A stretch of 51,447 nucleotides of DNA from Thiotrichales bacterium (lineage in GTDB: Bacteria > Pseudomonadota > Gammaproteobacteria > HK1): assembly GCA_026709935.1 (NCBI GenBank), contig JAPOSC010000052.1, forward strand, positions 1 to 51,447. Direction: 5' to 3'. The translations under genes and the position numbers were made by a program. Shown piece by piece: positions 43,290 to 51,447 of the stretch (position 1 is its first letter; every line of letters begins with the position of its first letter). The notes beneath the pieces are model-generated. The model ran no database searches, was not told where the DNA came from, and saw only the letters and a list, made by a program, of their open reading frames with translations.

Positions 43290-45200
43290 TCAGCCGACGA
43301 CACCTCCGTCGTCGCGGGAGATGGCAACGATCGCCGAGCGGGGCGTGGTGTCCCCACCGTCCGGGAAGTGGCTGTCTCCCTTTTCGCCGGGGTGCTGGAT
43401 GCCGATGAAGAGGGTCTTGCGGTCCTCGCTCCATGCGAACCCCGTCACCTCGCACTGCTTCGGTCCCACCATGAACCGGCGGATCTCGCCCGTCTCCGGG
43501 TTACCCACCAGCATCTGGTTGTTGCCCTGCCCCGCGAAATCGTCCTTGTTCGAGTACTTCCCGTCCGTCTGGATCCAGATCCTTCCCATGCTGTCGAAGC
43601 CGAGTCCGTCCGGGGAGTTGAACATGTTGTCCGCCGTCACGTTCGACGAGCCCGCGTTCGCGTCGGAGTGGACCGTCGGGTTGCCGGCGACCACGTAGAG
43701 GTCCCAGTCGAAGCCGGTCGCAAGGTGGTCCCCGCCGTCCGGGCGCCACCGCACGATCTGGCCGTAGAGGTTGCCGGCCCGCGGGTTCGGCCCCCCGACC
43801 GGGGTCGCATCGCCGCCCTTGTTCGGCTTCTTGCCGCGGTTCTTGTTGTTGGTGAGACAGCAGTAGACCTCGGCCTTCATCGGATTCGCGGCCACCCACT
43901 CCGGGCGATCCATGGTGGTGGCCCCCACCGCCGACGCCGCGATGCGCGAGTGGATACAGACCTCGGCCTGGGAGACCATGCCGCTCGACTCGGGGGTGAG
44001 TTCCCTCCACTCGCCCCGGCCGTCTTCCGCGAACTTCGCGACGAAGAGCCGCCCGGACCCGAGAAGATCGGCGTTGTCGCCTCCTTGCGCATACTTGCCA
44101 TCGCTCACGAACTTGTAGAGGAACTCGCCCCGCTCGTCGTCGCCCATGTAGGCGACCACCTGCCCGTTCCCGGCGATGACGATCTCGGCGTTCTCGTGCT
44201 TGAACCGTCCCATCGCGGTCCGCTTCTTCGGCGTCGAATCGGGGGCCAGCGGGTCGATCTCGACGATGTAGCCGTTGCGATTCGGCTCGTTGGGGTGCTT
44301 CGCGATGTCGAAGCGTTCGTCGGCCATCGCCCACGCGTATCCCCGGTCCTTCGGTCCCACCCCGTAGCGCTTGAACTCGGGTCCCAACTCGATGTCGGGA
44401 TCGCTCGAGGAGTAGTAGCTGTGGAAATTCTCCTCGCACGCGAGGTAGGTGCCCCAGGGCGTGCGCCCGTTCCCGCAGTTGTTCCAGGTGCCGAGGCTCT
44501 GTACCCCTTGCGGATCGGCGGCGGTCTTGAGGAGATCATGGCCCCGCGCCGGGCCGGTGATCTCCATCGGGGTGTCCGCGGTGATGCGCCGGTTGTAGGG
44601 GGAGTCCATGACGATCGACCACTTGCCATCGCTCTCGGCGATCTCGACGACGGACACCCCGTGCGCGGCCTTGCCCTTGCGGACGTCGTCGGCGTTCTGC
44701 GGGGCCCCGTTCCCCGACCCGCCGTACATGATCTTGAGGTTCGTGTACTCGTTGTTGACCGCGAGCACGCTCCTGCCTTCCGCGTCGTTGTACAGCCACA
44801 TGCCGTCGTTGTTGTCGCCGAAGGAGAGCTCCTGACTCTCGCCGGTGCCGCGCGTCATGTGGTCGAACTCGGCTCCGGTGGACCACATCGGCTCGCCCCA
44901 CTTGGCGACGACGTGCCAGTTGTAGCCCGGGGCAACGGTGACCGTGTCGAGGGTGTTGGCGGGAACGGCCTCGAACCCGAACATGTCTCCAGCCGCCCGC
45001 GCGGTGGAGGGCCGGAGGAGTCCCGCGCCAACCACGAAGGCGGAGGCACCGAAGGCGATGCCGGCGCCGAGGAAGCCGCGACGCGAGATCTCCTTCTCGA
45101 CCAACCGGCCGAAATCGGTCTCCATGGGGCGTGGATGGTGGATTTCATCGAACTCCTCGCACGAGAGATCGTGAACCGGAGTCAGCTTGGATTCGGACAT
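43290..45200 (-). CDS. phoX: PhoX-family alkaline phosphatase, Tat-exported
   Basis: A 636-aa calcium/iron-dependent phosphatase (DUF839 family, PhoX) that frees phosphate from organic monoesters in the periplasm or outside. The Tat signal SRRGFLGAG lies at residues 39-47, followed by a hydrophobic stretch to ARAAG. Family motifs include YLACEENFHSYY, RGYAWAMADERFDI, FKHENAEIVI, CIHSRIAA and FNSPDGLGFDSMGRIWIQTDG. The ATG at 45200 has AGGAG seven bases upstream; upstream in-frame sequence is not homologous. A strong terminator follows, so it is monocistronic. It is divergent from the lacI-family gene. PhoX is normally phosphate-starvation induced, but no clear PHO box was found in front of it. 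Confidence 0.95.
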   Translation of the reverse strand: MSESKLTPVHDLSCEEFDEIHHPRPMETDFGRLVEKEISRRGFLGAGIAFGASAFVVGAGLLRPSTARAAGDMFGFEAVPANTLDTVTVAPGYNWHVVAKWGEPMWSTGAEFDHMTRGTGESQELSFGDNNDGMWLYNDAEGRSVLAVNNEYTNLKIMYGGSGNGAPQNADDVRKGKAAHGVSVVEIAESDGKWSIVMDSPYNRRITADTPMEITGPARGHDLLKTAADPQGVQSLGTWNNCGNGRTPWGTYLACEENFHSYYSSSDPDIELGPEFKRYGVGPKDRGYAWAMADERFDIAKHPNEPNRNGYIVEIDPLAPDSTPKKRTAMGRFKHENAEIVIAGNGQVVAYMGDDERGEFLYKFVSDGKYAQGGDNADLLGSGRLFVAKFAEDGRGEWRELTPESSGMVSQAEVCIHSRIAASAVGATTMDRPEWVAANPMKAEVYCCLTNNKNRGKKPNKGGDATPVGGPNPRAGNLYGQIVRWRPDGGDHLATGFDWDLYVVAGNPTVHSDANAGSSNVTADNMFNSPDGLGFDSMGRIWIQTDGKYSNKDDFAGQGNNQMLVGNPETGEIRRFMVGPKQCEVTGFAWSEDRKTLFIGIQHPGEKGDSHFPDGGDTTPRSAIVAISRDDGGVVG

Positions 45201-45382
45201 TTTCGTTCTCCTGTTGCCGCGCCCGCGGCGGTGGTGTCGGCGGAATCCCACGGTAGATGATATCGCTAAGCGGAGACACCTCCCCGAGATTTCCATGCTG
45301 TTCCCGCGAAGTGCCTTGAGTCTGACGTCACTCCCCGCACATCCTACCTTACGGCACTGATCAGCACGACACTGCATCTTTG

Positions 45383-45414
45383 GAAACGTTTACATCGAAT
45401 ATGAAAACGTTTAC
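45383..45414. promoter_or_regulatory. paired LacI-family operators
   Basis: GGAAACGTTTAC (45382-45393) and GAAAACGTTTAC (45403-45414) both match the LacI/GalR-family half-site palindrome around a central CG. The CpG centres are 21 bp apart, two helical turns, so two repressor dimers would sit on the same face. The pair lies 105 nt before the lacI-family ATG and 183 nt from phoX. Confidence 0.75.
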
Positions 45415-45518
45415 TGTCTACGATTGGCAGACGAAATCGCCCCGAGATGCATTCGCCGATCGAAGTCCGCCGGCACTGATTTCCATGACTGCTCACCGGT
45501 TGCCCGAGGGGGATTCGA

Positions 45519-46586
45519 ATGAGCAAGCCGCCCACCATCCGGGAAGTCGCCAAACGGGCGGGGGTGTCGGTCGCTACCGTGTCGCGAGTGATGAATGGCC
45601 GGGGTTCGGTCAGCGAACGGACGCGACACACGGTTGGAGAAGCAATCCGGGACACCGGGTTTCGTCCCAACGTCATCGGCCGGGGATTGAAGACCGCGCG
45701 CAGCGGCACCCTTGGCGTGCTCGTGCCCAGCCTTCGAAATCCCATCTTCGCCGATGTCGTGCAAGGCATCGAGCGTGCCGCGGAAGCCGGGGGCTACCGC
45801 ATTCTGCTGACCTCGTCGAACTACCTGCCGAGCAAGGAAGTCACCGCCATCGACGTGCTTCTGTGCAATCGCGTCGAAGGTCTCGTACTGACGGTGGCGG
45901 ATGAATCGTCGAGTCAGGCGCTCGAATTTCTGGACCGCTCGAACGTGCCGTTCGTGCTCGTGTTCAATCCTGCCCAATGTGCGAAGCATTCGATTGTCAC
46001 CATCGACAACTTCGCGGCCGCGCGAGACATCGTCAGTCGCCTCGTGCGGATGGGGCACCGTCGGATTGCGATGATTGCGGGAGATTCCGAAGCCTCTGAC
46101 CGCTCGAATCTGCGTCGCGCAGGATACGAACAGGCACTGACGGACGGAGGGCTGCGTCCGGGTCCGATCATCGAGGTGAGCTTCGACAGCAGGGTTCTCG
46201 AGCGGCACTGTCGCGCTCTGTTGTCATGCGACCCCTCGCCCACCGCGCTGTTCTGCTCCACCGACATGCTGGCCATCGGTGCTATCCGGGGACTCGCAGC
46301 CCTGAGGCTGAAGGTGCCGGATGATATCTCGGTGGTCGGATTCGACGGAATCGAGGTGGGCCGATGCATGTCGCCGAGCCTTGCAACGGTCGTGCAGCCG
46401 GCCGAGGAGATGGGAGCTCGCGCCGTCGAACACCTGCTCGAACGTCTGAATTCCGGCACGCCCGCAACCAGCATGACGCTGCCGTATCGGCTGCGACATG
46501 GAGAATCCTGGGCCAAGCCGGCCCGGGAAGACGACCGCACCGAAAGGGACTCCGGTGCCGCTACCAAGGGAACCATCCACCTGTGA
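45519..46586 (+). CDS. LacI-family transcriptional regulator
   Basis: A 355-aa repressor: N-terminal HTH TIREVAKRAGVSVATVSRVM with hinge helix region (RPNVIGRGLKTARSGTLGV), then a periplasmic-binding-like effector domain (VPSLRNPIFADVVQGIERAA, LFCSTDMLAIGAIRGL, ISVVGFDGIEVGR). ATG at 45519 follows GAGGGGG. It is upstream of, and only 20 nt from, the fifth transporter's binding-protein gene, so it probably controls its own operon through the twin operators at 45.38-45.41 kb. The effector is likely the transported compound or its product, perhaps a glycerophosphodiester. Confidence 0.92.
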   Translation: MSKPPTIREVAKRAGVSVATVSRVMNGRGSVSERTRHTVGEAIRDTGFRPNVIGRGLKTARSGTLGVLVPSLRNPIFADVVQGIERAAEAGGYRILLTSSNYLPSKEVTAIDVLLCNRVEGLVLTVADESSSQALEFLDRSNVPFVLVFNPAQCAKHSIVTIDNFAAARDIVSRLVRMGHRRIAMIAGDSEASDRSNLRRAGYEQALTDGGLRPGPIIEVSFDSRVLERHCRALLSCDPSPTALFCSTDMLAIGAIRGLAALRLKVPDDISVVGFDGIEVGRCMSPSLATVVQPAEEMGARAVEHLLERLNSGTPATSMTLPYRLRHGESWAKPAREDDRTERDSGAATKGTIHL

Positions 46587-46606
46587 ACCGATTCGGGGAA
46601 ACGAAC

Positions 46607-47614
46607 ATGAAACCTGCAAAGCTCATCGCCGCCGGTCTCGGTGCCATTGCATTGACGCTCGCGAACGTCGCGTCCGCCGCCGATGCCATCTGCTACAACT
46701 GTCCACCCCAGTGGGCCGACTGGGCAAGCATGCTCAAGGCCATCGAGACCAATCTCGGGTACAAGGTACCGCACGACAACAAGAACTCCGGGCAGACTCT
46801 GTCCCAGCTCATCGCCGAGAAGGACAGCCCGGTCGCCGATGTCGCCTACTACGGCGTTTCATTCGGCATTCAGGCTAGGGAGAAGCAGGTCACCGAAGCG
46901 TACAAGCCCGCCCACTTCGATGACATTCCGGACGGACTCAAGGACTCGGAGGGGCACTGGTTCACCATCCACTACGGAACGCTGGGCCTGTTCGTGAACG
47001 TGGATGCGCTCGGAGATGCAGCAGTGCCGACATCGTGGGCCGATCTGCTGAAGCCGGAGTACAAGGGCAAGGTCGGGTACCTGGACCCGAGCAGCGCGTT
47101 CGTGGGATACGCGGGTGCGGTGGCGGTGAATCTCGCCATGGGAGGTTCGCTGGACGACTTCTCGCCGGGAATCGACTTCTTCAGGAAGCTGAAGGAAAAC
47201 GAGCCCATCGTGCCCAAGCAGACCTCGTACGCGCGGGTGCTCTCGGGCGAGATCCCGATCCTGTTCGACTACGACTTCAACGCCTACCGGGCCAAGTACA
47301 AGGATGAGGCGAACGTCGCGTTCGTGATTCCGCAGGAGGGCACGGTGGTGGTGCCGTACGTGATGAGTCTGGTCAAGGGCGCGCCGAACCCGGACAAGGG
47401 CCGAAAGATCCTGGACTTCATCATGTCCGACCAGGGACAGGCAATGTGGGCGAACGCCTATCTCCGGCCTATCCGGGCGGAGGCGATGTCCGACGAGGTG
47501 GCAAGCAAATTCAATCCGGCCGCCGACTATGCCCGGGCGACGCCCATCGACTACGCGAAGATGGCCGCAGTTCAGGTCGAATTCCGGGACCGGTACCTGA
47601 ACGAAGTCCGGTAG
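46607..47614 (+). CDS. ABC transporter substrate-binding protein, FbpA/PotD class (fifth transporter)
   Basis: A 335-aa periplasmic protein with signal peptide MKPAKLIAAGLGAIALTLAN (cleavage near ASA). The mature part has ICYNCPPQWADWASMLKAIE, VADVAYYGVSFGIQAREK, HYGTLGLFVNVDAL and PTSWADLLKPEYKGKVGYLDP, typical of the spermidine/putrescine/iron/phosphonate class 1-like binding proteins. Two cysteines at the mature N-terminus (CYNC) could be a disulfide. The gpdQ-type gene at the operon end suggests a phosphodiester or its hydrolysis product as substrate, but this is inference. Confidence 0.9.
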   Translation: MKPAKLIAAGLGAIALTLANVASAADAICYNCPPQWADWASMLKAIETNLGYKVPHDNKNSGQTLSQLIAEKDSPVADVAYYGVSFGIQAREKQVTEAYKPAHFDDIPDGLKDSEGHWFTIHYGTLGLFVNVDALGDAAVPTSWADLLKPEYKGKVGYLDPSSAFVGYAGAVAVNLAMGGSLDDFSPGIDFFRKLKENEPIVPKQTSYARVLSGEIPILFDYDFNAYRAKYKDEANVAFVIPQEGTVVVPYVMSLVKGAPNPDKGRKILDFIMSDQGQAMWANAYLRPIRAEAMSDEVASKFNPAADYARATPIDYAKMAAVQVEFRDRYLNEVR

Positions 47615-47623
47615 CATGCAAAA

Positions 47624-47659
47624 CGGACCGGCGAGGCGGCGGACCGCCTCGCCGGTCCG
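47624..47659 (+). terminator. 16-bp perfect hairpin between binding-protein and permease genes
   Basis: CGGACCGGCGAGGCGG and its exact complement form a 16-bp stem with a CGGA tetraloop, nine nt after the binding-protein stop. It is the strongest hairpin in the window. There is no U-run, which suits an mRNA 3' stabiliser or attenuator that leaves more binding protein than permease. Confidence 0.7.
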
Positions 47660-47674
47660 GATGCGGCCAGCCTC

Positions 47675-48496
47675 GTGAATAATCGCGAACTGCACCACCT
47701 CTCGATTCTGGTGCTGCCGTCGCTGACGGTGTTCGCGGCGTTCTTCCTGCTGCCGATGGCGCGGCTGGTGACGGTGGCGGGCAGCGGCGACATGGGCGCG
47801 TATGCCTACGTGGCGTTCCTGACGACGCCGCGCTACCTCGAGAGCCTGATTGCGACCGTCGTGCTGTCCGCGAGCGTCACCGTCGCGACGCTCGCAATCT
47901 CGGTCGTCTCGGGCCTCTTTCTCGAGCGCAATCGGTTTGCCGGGCGAAAGATCCTGATCGCGCTGATCACGTTCCCACTGGCGTTCCCGGGGGTGGTGGT
48001 GGGGTTCATGGTCATCATGCTGGCGGGCCGGCAGGGGCTCATCGGGGACATCACCAAGGTACTCGCCGGGGACAAGCTCGTGTTCGCCTACTCCATGGCG
48101 GGACTGTTCATGGGCTACGTCTATTTCTCGATTCCCCGGGTGGTGCTTACCATCATGGCGGCCGCCGAGAAGCTCAATCCGGCACTGGAGGAGGCCGCCC
48201 GCTCGCTCGGGGCGTCGCCCTGGCTCGTCGTCAAGGATGTCATCCTGCCCGGCCTGAAGCCGGCCCTCATCGCCTCCGGGGCCATCTGCTTCGCTACCGC
48301 CATGGGCGCATTCGGCACCGCGTTCACCCTGGCAACCGACATCGATGTGCTGCCGATGACCATCTATACCGAGTTCACGCTGAATGCGAACATCGCCATG
48401 GCCGCCGCGCTGAGCATCGTACTGGGCCTGATCACCTGGGTCGCACTGAATGCGGCCCGATCGCTGGCCGGCTCTACCGTCGCGGCCGCGGGCTGA
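47675..48496 (+). CDS. ABC transporter permease (fifth transporter, first subunit)
   Basis: A 273-aa inner-membrane permease starting with GTG. First segment HHLSILVLPSLTVFAAFFLL; EAA loop PALEEAARSLGASPWLVV, followed by LPGLKPALIASGAICF. The PotB/FbpB-like class agrees with the binding protein. It starts just after the hairpin and lies seven nt before the second permease gene. Confidence 0.9.
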   Translation: MNNRELHHLSILVLPSLTVFAAFFLLPMARLVTVAGSGDMGAYAYVAFLTTPRYLESLIATVVLSASVTVATLAISVVSGLFLERNRFAGRKILIALITFPLAFPGVVVGFMVIMLAGRQGLIGDITKVLAGDKLVFAYSMAGLFMGYVYFSIPRVVLTIMAAAEKLNPALEEAARSLGASPWLVVKDVILPGLKPALIASGAICFATAMGAFGTAFTLATDIDVLPMTIYTEFTLNANIAMAAALSIVLGLITWVALNAARSLAGSTVAAAG

Positions 48497-48503
48497 GGAA
48501 ACG

Positions 48504-49361
48504 ATGGCTCGATCGCGCTATTTTGCGTATCAGCTCGCGTTCACTCTGCTGGTCTGCGCGTTCCTGATCGTTCCCGTGTGCATGTCGGTCATGGCCGGGT
48601 TCACCAACAACTTCTTCAAGGGCATCACGAGCGGCTTCACTCTGCGCTGGGTGTTCGAGGTCTGGGACCTCTACGCCGACACCATTTTCCTGTCCATGGG
48701 GATCGCGCTCGCCTGTCTCGCCTGCACGATCGTCCTCGGCGTCCCCGCCGCATACGTCCTGGCCAAGCGTCCCGGGCGCATCACGCGCATGATCGAGGAG
48801 TTCCTGGTGCTTCCCCTCGCGGTTCCCGGACTGGCGATCGCGCTCGCGCTGATCATCAGCTACGGCCAGATTCGAGGGTTCCGGCTGAGCTGGACCTTCA
48901 TCCTCGTGGGCCACGTGTTGTACACGCTGCCGTTCATGATCCGCGCGGTGCTCGCGGTGCTGTCGTCCACCGATTTCAGGACCCTGGAGGAGAGCGCCGC
49001 GAGCCTCGGGGCGACGTTCTGGCAGCGCTTCTTCCAGATCGTGGTTCCGAACTGCCGATCCGGCATCCTGGCTGGCTCCCTGATGGTGGTGACGCTCTCC
49101 ATCGGCGAGTTCAATCTTACGTGGATGCTGCATACTCCCCTGACGAAGACGTTGCCGGTGGGTCTGGCGGACAGCTACGCGTCGATGCGCCTGGAGATCG
49201 GCAGTGCCTACACATTCGTGTTCCTGGTCATGCTGATACCTCTCCTGATGGCCCTGCAGATCTGGGGCCAGCCCCGCGCGCCCCGCAAGGCGGTTGCGGA
49301 GGACGATGCCGGGGTCGTGGCCGCACGCAGGCGTGAGTCCGGATCGCAGGCCGCTCGATGA
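48504..49361 (+). CDS. ABC transporter permease (fifth transporter, second subunit)
   Basis: A 285-aa permease (PotC-like). Membrane segments include YQLAFTLLVCAFLIVPVCMS and FLVLPLAVPGLAIALALIIS; the EAA loop is RTLEESAASLGATFWQRF. GAGGAA lies before the ATG at 48504. The stop overlaps the ATPase start (ATGA), indicating translational coupling. Confidence 0.9.
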   Translation: MARSRYFAYQLAFTLLVCAFLIVPVCMSVMAGFTNNFFKGITSGFTLRWVFEVWDLYADTIFLSMGIALACLACTIVLGVPAAYVLAKRPGRITRMIEEFLVLPLAVPGLAIALALIISYGQIRGFRLSWTFILVGHVLYTLPFMIRAVLAVLSSTDFRTLEESAASLGATFWQRFFQIVVPNCRSGILAGSLMVVTLSIGEFNLTWMLHTPLTKTLPVGLADSYASMRLEIGSAYTFVFLVMLIPLLMALQIWGQPRAPRKAVAEDDAGVVAARRRESGSQAAR

Positions 49362-50407
49362 TCTCCGGCACCTCGGTCTCCCTGGTCGAATGCGCGAAGA
49401 CCTTCCCCGACGGTACGCGTGCCCTGTCGCCGCTGAGCTTCGAGATTGAAGACGGCGAGACGGTGGTCTTCCTGGGGCCCTCCGGCTGCGGCAAGACCAC
49501 CACCCTGCGGATCATCGCAGGGCTCGAGAGCCCCGACCCCGGTGGCCGCGTGCTGTTCGACGGGGAGGACGTGACGCAGGTGCCGATCGAGCTGCGCAAC
49601 GTCGGGATGGTGTTTCAGTCCTATGCTCTGTTCCCGAACATGAACGTCGAGCAGAACGTCGCCTACGGGCTGAAAGTGAGGAAGCTCCCCGGCGCGGAAA
49701 GCGCACGTCGTGTTCGCGAGATGTTGGAGATGATGGACATCGTGGCGCTGAAGGACCGGGAGATCGACCAGCTCTCCGGCGGGCAGCGCCAGCGGGTGGC
49801 ACTGGCGCGAGCCATCGCGGTACGGCCTCGCGTGCTGCTGCTCGACGAGCCGCTCACGGCGCTCGATGCGCTGCTGCGCGAACGCCTGAGGGTGGACATC
49901 GACGCCCTGCTGCGCAGGCTCGGCATCACCGCCATCTACGTCACGCACGATCAGGCGGAGGCCATGGCGCTGGGCGATCGGATCGTGGTGATGAGCCATG
50001 GCGACGTCGCGCAGGTCGGCACGCCGCGCCAGATCTACTTCCAGCCGTCGAACCGGTTCGTGGCCGACTTCATCGGTACCATGAACCGGGTGCGCGGCTT
50101 CGTCTCGAATGGAGTCGTACGGACCGACGCCGGCACGATTCCCTGGAATGGGCAGGGAGAAGAGGAAGTCGAGGTGCTGTTTCGACCGGAAAACCTGACG
50201 ATCACGGAGCCCGAACGCGGGCATCTGACCGGCGTGGTGGAAACCGCCTTCTTTCTTGGCGACCGCACCCGGGTCATCGTCAGGGGTGCCGGCGATACGG
50301 TACTGGTAGTCGAGACCTCCGACCGGCACGAGTTCCGAGAGGGCGAGAAAGTGGGGCTGATCGTCGGGCCGGATATGCTGACGTTCCCGGACGGAGAGGC
50401 CCCGTGA
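49358..50407 (+). CDS. ABC transporter ATP-binding protein (fifth transporter)
   Basis: A 349-aa ATPase: Walker [10 protein letters not shown] near residue 41, Q-loop [10 protein letters not shown], signature [14 protein letters not shown], Walker B LLLDEPLTALD and H-loop YVTHDQAEAM, with a TOBE domain at the C-terminus (VLFRPENLTI). ATG overlaps the previous stop by four bases. A 22-nt gap separates it from the phosphodiesterase gene, so all five genes after lacI probably share one transcript. Confidence 0.92.
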   Translation: MISGTSVSLVECAKTFPDGTRALSPLSFEIEDGETVVFLGPSGCGKTTTLRIIAGLESPDPGGRVLFDGEDVTQVPIELRNVGMVFQSYALFPNMNVEQNVAYGLKVRKLPGAESARRVREMLEMMDIVALKDREIDQLSGGQRQRVALARAIAVRPRVLLLDEPLTALDALLRERLRVDIDALLRRLGITAIYVTHDQAEAMALGDRIVVMSHGDVAQVGTPRQIYFQPSNRFVADFIGTMNRVRGFVSNGVVRTDAGTIPWNGQGEEEVEVLFRPENLTITEPERGHLTGVVETAFFLGDRTRVIVRGAGDTVLVVETSDRHEFREGEKVGLIVGPDMLTFPDGEAP

Positions 50408-50429
50408 AGCGAGAATTCGAGATGCCGGG

Positions 50430-51251
50430 ATGCTGATCGCGCAGGTCACCGATACCCACATCAAGACCGATGGCAAGCTGGCCTATCGCAAAGTGGACAC
50501 TGCGGCCAATCTGGCCCGATGCATCGACCACCTCGGCCGATTGGACCCCGCGCCCGACATCGTGCTGATGACCGGCGATCTCGCGGATTTCGGGAGGCCG
50601 GAGGAATACCGTCTGTTGCGGCGTCTGATTGCTCCCCTGGAGTGTCCGGTGTACGTCATTCCGGGAAATCACGACGATCGAGAGAACCTGCGCCGTGCCT
50701 TCTCCGACCACGACTACCTGCCGAGCGATGGGGAGTTCCTGCATTACGCCGTGGAGGCCTATCCGGTGCGATTGGTCGGCCTCGACACCACCATTCCCGG
50801 TGCGCCGGGCGGGATCATGTGCGAGCGGCGCCTGCAGTGGCTCGACCGAACCCTGGCCGAGGCCCCCGACCGGCCGACTGCCATCTTCATGCACCACCCT
50901 CCGTTCCTGACCGGCATCACCCACATGGACATCCAGAACTGCGGCGCCGGGGACGCGCTGGGAGTGCTGATCGAATCGCACCCGCAGGTGATGCGGGTGA
51001 TGTGTGGCCATGTCCACCGCCCGATTCAGCTCCAGTGGCATGGCGTGACGGCATCCATCGCTCCGAGTCCGTCGCACAACGTGGCGCTCGACCTGCGCGA
51101 GGACGGCCCTCCGTGCTTCTTCATCGAACCTGCCGCCTGCCAGCTCCATCAATGGAGGGAGGACACGGGCCTCATCAGCCATCTGAGTTTCATCGGCGAG
51201 TTCGCCGGACCCTATCCGTTCTTCGACGAGCACGGAAACTTGATCGATTGA
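50430..51251 (+). CDS. gpdQ: metallophosphodiesterase, GpdQ type
   Basis: A 273-aa calcineurin-like, binuclear-metal phosphodiesterase. The metal ligands of GpdQ occur at the same positions: D8 and H10 in TDTH, D50 in TGD, N80 in GNHD, H156 in FMHHPP, and GHVH near 194-196 (one residue off). RPEEY and the C-terminal FAGPYPFFDE also match GpdQ. GpdQ splits glycerophosphodiesters to glycerol 3-phosphate, and is promiscuous towards other phosphodiesters; a cAMP phosphodiesterase (CpdA-like) is the main alternative. No signal peptide is seen, so it is cytosolic and would act on imported diesters. It closes the fifth transporter operon. The remaining 196 bp to the window end show no gene. Confidence 0.88.
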   Translation: MLIAQVTDTHIKTDGKLAYRKVDTAANLARCIDHLGRLDPAPDIVLMTGDLADFGRPEEYRLLRRLIAPLECPVYVIPGNHDDRENLRRAFSDHDYLPSDGEFLHYAVEAYPVRLVGLDTTIPGAPGGIMCERRLQWLDRTLAEAPDRPTAIFMHHPPFLTGITHMDIQNCGAGDALGVLIESHPQVMRVMCGHVHRPIQLQWHGVTASIAPSPSHNVALDLREDGPPCFFIEPAACQLHQWREDTGLISHLSFIGEFAGPYPFFDEHGNLID

Positions 51252-51447
51252 GCGTGCGTCAGCGCGTCACGAATGGACAGACCGGGCAAGCCGGTTGCAA
51301 AGAATGTAGCGGCCGGGGTCACCGGTTTGCTTCCGCAGCGGTGCTTCGGTCCGAACCGCAACTCGTGTCCGGAGACGCGCCGTGAAACGAATGGGAATTA
51401 TAGCGGAAAGTCACAATGACCCCGCGCCGGGGCTAGAGTGGAGAGTG

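Noticed and set aside
45201..45380. PHO box upstream of phoX
   Set aside because: No 7+4+7 CTGTCAT-like direct repeat with a spaced -10 could be found on the phoX strand, although TATCAT is present.

Overview
The window is GC-rich throughout (roughly two thirds G+C by eye). A RelA-type (p)ppGpp synthetase lacking the hydrolase signature and an adjacent rpe-gph pair point to a gammaproteobacterium; the genus cannot be read from the sequence. No rRNA, tRNA, CRISPR array or intact transposase was seen.

Left third (1-21 kb): relA, then genes for breaking down methylated amines and C2 compounds. There are two trimethylamine-methyltransferase (MttB) family proteins without pyrrolysine, two dimethylglycine/sarcosine-dehydrogenase-type flavoproteins fused to a GcvT-like domain, a Rieske oxygenase of the glycine-betaine/carnitine/choline monooxygenase type, rpe, gph, a large FAD plus Fe-S oxidase, and a carboxymuconolactone-decarboxylase-family protein. 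Between them lie signs of turnover: a BrnT toxin paired with an HTH antitoxin, a VapB antitoxin fossil, a truncated alanine/serine-glyoxylate aminotransferase whose stop still overlaps the start of the next gene, minisatellites, an array of 26-bp palindromic repeats in front of the second mttB-family gene, and a Fic protein behind an AT-rich patch.

Middle and right (21-51.4 kb): mostly phosphorus acquisition. In order: ugpB-A-E-C plus a glycerophosphodiester phosphodiesterase (minus strand); divergent glpR; a second UgpB-type ABC transporter behind a good candidate PHO box; a low-GC secreted orphan; a third UgpB-type transporter with a MetE-like methyltransferase; a 2-aminoethylphosphonate-type ABC transporter (minus); the phosphatase PhoX; and a LacI-regulated fifth transporter whose last gene is a GpdQ-type metallophosphodiesterase.

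A plausible reading is that glycerophosphodiesters such as glycerophosphocholine and phosphonates are imported or hydrolysed for phosphorus, while the choline/betaine part could be demethylated by the left-hand genes. That link is inference: choline oxidation genes, a betaine oxygenase reductase and corrinoid proteins are not in this window. All five solute-binding-protein genes have a GC-rich hairpin in the adjacent intergenic gap.
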